Below, in pieces: positions 14,055 through 15,131 of a DNA stretch of 15,131 nucleotides. Position 1 is the first letter of the stretch; each line of letters opens with the position of its first letter. The stretch spans positions 1-15,131 of the forward strand of contig USDN01000064.1 of assembly GCA_900553515.1 (NCBI GenBank). Direction: 5' to 3'. The position numbers and the translations under genes are program-made. Source of the DNA: an uncultured Blautia sp. (GTDB lineage: Bacteria; Bacillota; Clostridia; Lachnospirales; Lachnospiraceae). A model generated the notes under the pieces. That model was not told the DNA's origin and searched no databases. It saw only the letters and a program-made list of their open reading frames with translations.

Positions 14055-14077
14055 CATTGAGGCGGGAGATTTTTTTT
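14034..14077 (+). terminator. Probable imperfect terminator at the end of the atp operon
   Basis: CGCCTGAGTG (14034-14043) can pair with CATTGAGGCG (14055-14064), with one mismatch and one G-U pair, around an 11-nt loop. Eight T residues follow at 14070-14077, five bases after the stem. The atpC stop codon lies in the loop. The stem is weak and its T-run is offset, so some read-through into rplM is likely. Confidence 0.5.
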
Positions 14078-14106
14078 GGAAAAACGTAAAAACCTGGAAA
14101 AAACTG

Positions 14107-14135
14107 TTGACAGAAGGAATTGCGTATAGTACAAT
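14107..14135 (+). promoter_or_regulatory. Strong promoter of rplM-rpsI
   Basis: A perfect -35 TTGACA (14107-14112) and a -10 TACAAT (14130-14135) have a 17-nt spacer. The start would be near 14142, leaving about 175 nt of leader. Confidence 0.85.
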
Positions 14136-14141
14136 TACTCA

Positions 14142-14318
14142 ATGTGACGTAGTGCGATGACTCCTGAGCCAAAGCCCCGGCAAAGGTGTTTTTTATCAGC
14201 GGTTTCGGACATTTCCGCGATTATCTATTTGCACTGATCACCAGGAATTATTCATTATCGCGGAATGCCGCGGTTGTACAAATTATTTAATCGTTGATAA
14301 ATAACAGGAGGTAAAACC
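14142..14318 (+). ncRNA. Structured 5' leader of rplM (candidate ribosomal-protein leader)
   Basis: The leader holds several pairings. TTCCGCGAT (14213-14221) pairs perfectly with ATCGCGGAA (14257-14265). GGTG (14185-14188) pairs with CACC (14239-14242), with ATCAG (14195-14199) and CTGAT (14234-14238) stacked inside. AGTGC (14151-14155) can pair with GCACT (14231-14235). Near the ribosome site, TTATTTA (14283-14289) pairs with TAAATAA (14298-14304), right before AGGAGG. Some of these cross or exclude each other. L13 leaders are known in Firmicutes, but I cannot confirm a match to that family. Confidence 0.5.
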
Positions 14319-14747
14319 ATGCAGACTTATATGGCTAATCCAGATAAAATCGAGAGAAAATGGTATGTAGTTGACGCAGAAGGCTGTACACTGGGCCGTC
14401 TGGCATCTGGTGTTGCAAGTGTATTAAGAGGAAAGAACAAACCTCAGTTTACACCGCATGTAGACACAGGCGACTACGTGATCATCGTAAACGCTGACAA
14501 GATCAAAGTTACAGGAAAGAAAATGGATCAGAAGATCTATTATCATCACTCCGATTATGTGGGCGGAATGAAAGAGACCACATTAAAAGAAATGATGGTT
14601 AAGAAACCGGAAAAGGTTGTTGAGCTGGCAGTTAAAGGCATGCTTCCGAAGGGACCTCTGGGAAGAACCATGTACAAGAAACTTTTTGTTTATGCCGGAC
14701 CGGAGCACAAGCATGAGGCTCAGAAACCGGAAGTCTTAACATTTTAA
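14319..14747 (+). CDS. rplM: 50S ribosomal protein L13
   Basis: A 142-residue large-subunit protein that binds 23S rRNA early in assembly. The typical opening is WYVVDAEGCTLGRLAS, followed by the LRGKNKPQFTPHVDTGDYVIIVNADKIKVTGKK core, YYHHSDYVGGMK and the signature GMLPKGPLGRTMYKKLFVYAG. Length is exactly family-typical. AGGAGG (14306-14311) lies 7 nt before the ATG. It is co-transcribed with rpsI, as in most bacteria. Confidence 0.97.
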   Translation: MQTYMANPDKIERKWYVVDAEGCTLGRLASGVASVLRGKNKPQFTPHVDTGDYVIIVNADKIKVTGKKMDQKIYYHHSDYVGGMKETTLKEMMVKKPEKVVELAVKGMLPKGPLGRTMYKKLFVYAGPEHKHEAQKPEVLTF

Positions 14748-14764
14748 TGAGGAGGTAGGAAACA

Positions 14765-15131
14765 TTGGCTAGCGCAAAATTCTACGGAACAGGAAGAAGA
14801 AAGAAATCAATCGCAAGAGTTTACCTTACACCTGGTACAGGCAAAATCACAATCAATAAAAGAGATATCGACGAGTACTTCGGTCTTGAAACACTGAAAG
14901 TAATCGTTCGTCAGCCGCTTGCTGCTACAGAGACAGAGGGCAAATTTGACGTTCTCGTAAATGTAAAAGGCGGCGGATATACAGGACAGGCTGGTGCTAT
15001 CAGACACGGCGTTGCAAGAGCACTCCTTCAGGCAGATGCTGAGTACAGACCGGTTCTGAAAGCTGCTGGATTCCTTACACGTGATCCACGTATGAAAGAG
15101 CGTAAGAAATACGGTCTCAAAGCAGCTCGTA
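14765..15131 (+). CDS. rpsI: 30S ribosomal protein S9, 5' part (cut by window end)
   Basis: The first 122 codons of a small-subunit protein whose C-terminal tail reaches the ribosomal P site. From a TTG start the protein reads MASAKFYGTGRRKKSIARVYLTPG, the usual clostridial S9 N-terminus. It continues with INKRDIDEYFG, the family signature GGGYTGQAGAIRHGVARAL and FLTRDPRMKERKKYG. The TTG is supported by GAGGAGG (14749-14755) 9 nt upstream and by the absence of an ATG at the right place. Only about 8-10 residues should be missing beyond the window. It sits 17 nt after rplM. Confidence 0.95.
   Translation, partial: MASAKFYGTGRRKKSIARVYLTPGTGKITINKRDIDEYFGLETLKVIVRQPLAATETEGKFDVLVNVKGGGYTGQAGAIRHGVARALLQADAEYRPVLKAAGFLTRDPRMKERKKYGLKAAR

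Overview
The window reads as a low-to-mid-GC, Gram-positive anaerobic Firmicute, most likely a gut Lachnospiraceae (Blautia/Ruminococcus/Coprococcus type). I infer this from strong AGGAGG Shine-Dalgarno sites, TTG starts, sigma-A-like promoters, intrinsic terminators with U-tracts, an F-type ATP synthase whose c subunit carries a Na+-binding signature, and clostridial-looking protein sequences. No similarity search could be run; all assignments come from motifs and family knowledge.

Layout. (1) 73-1550, + strand: a compact three-gene bacterial-microcompartment (BMC) accessory operon with its own consensus promoter. It holds two tandem EutS/PduU-type shell proteins and a EutP/PduV-type P-loop protein, closed by a terminator that works for both converging strands. 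No catabolic enzymes are visible, so it looks like a satellite BMC locus. (2) 1549-4298, - strand: oleate hydratase (fatty-acid double-bond hydration/detoxification) preceded by a DhaS-like TetR regulator. Each has its own promoter, and a terminator lies between them. (3) 4452-6608, + strand: a GlcNAc/glucose-type phosphotransferase system, with EIICB followed by a separate EIIA. A strong hairpin lies in the gap between the two genes and a terminator follows. (4) 6616-14077, + strand: the complete F1Fo ATP synthase operon atpZ-atpI-atpB-atpE-atpF-atpH-atpA-atpG-atpD-atpC, behind a strong extended -10 promoter and a pair of 12-bp direct repeats. (5) 14107-15131, + strand: promoter, about 175-nt structured leader, rplM (L13) and the start of rpsI (S9), which runs off the window.

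The genes are mostly central metabolism (sugar uptake, ATP synthesis, translation) with two accessory modules, BMC and oleate hydratase. The most notable observations are: a c subunit with two carboxylates (E33 and E66) plus the ETTGIY motif, predicting a Na+-coupled rotor; the stand-alone BMC mini-operon, whose second shell protein has an extra amphipathic N-terminal helix and whose EutP has lost the usual G4 aspartate; an oleate hydratase with a hydrophobic N-terminal segment; and leader/intergenic RNA structures upstream of rplM and inside the PTS operon. I saw no rRNA, tRNA, CRISPR array, insertion sequence or phage gene.
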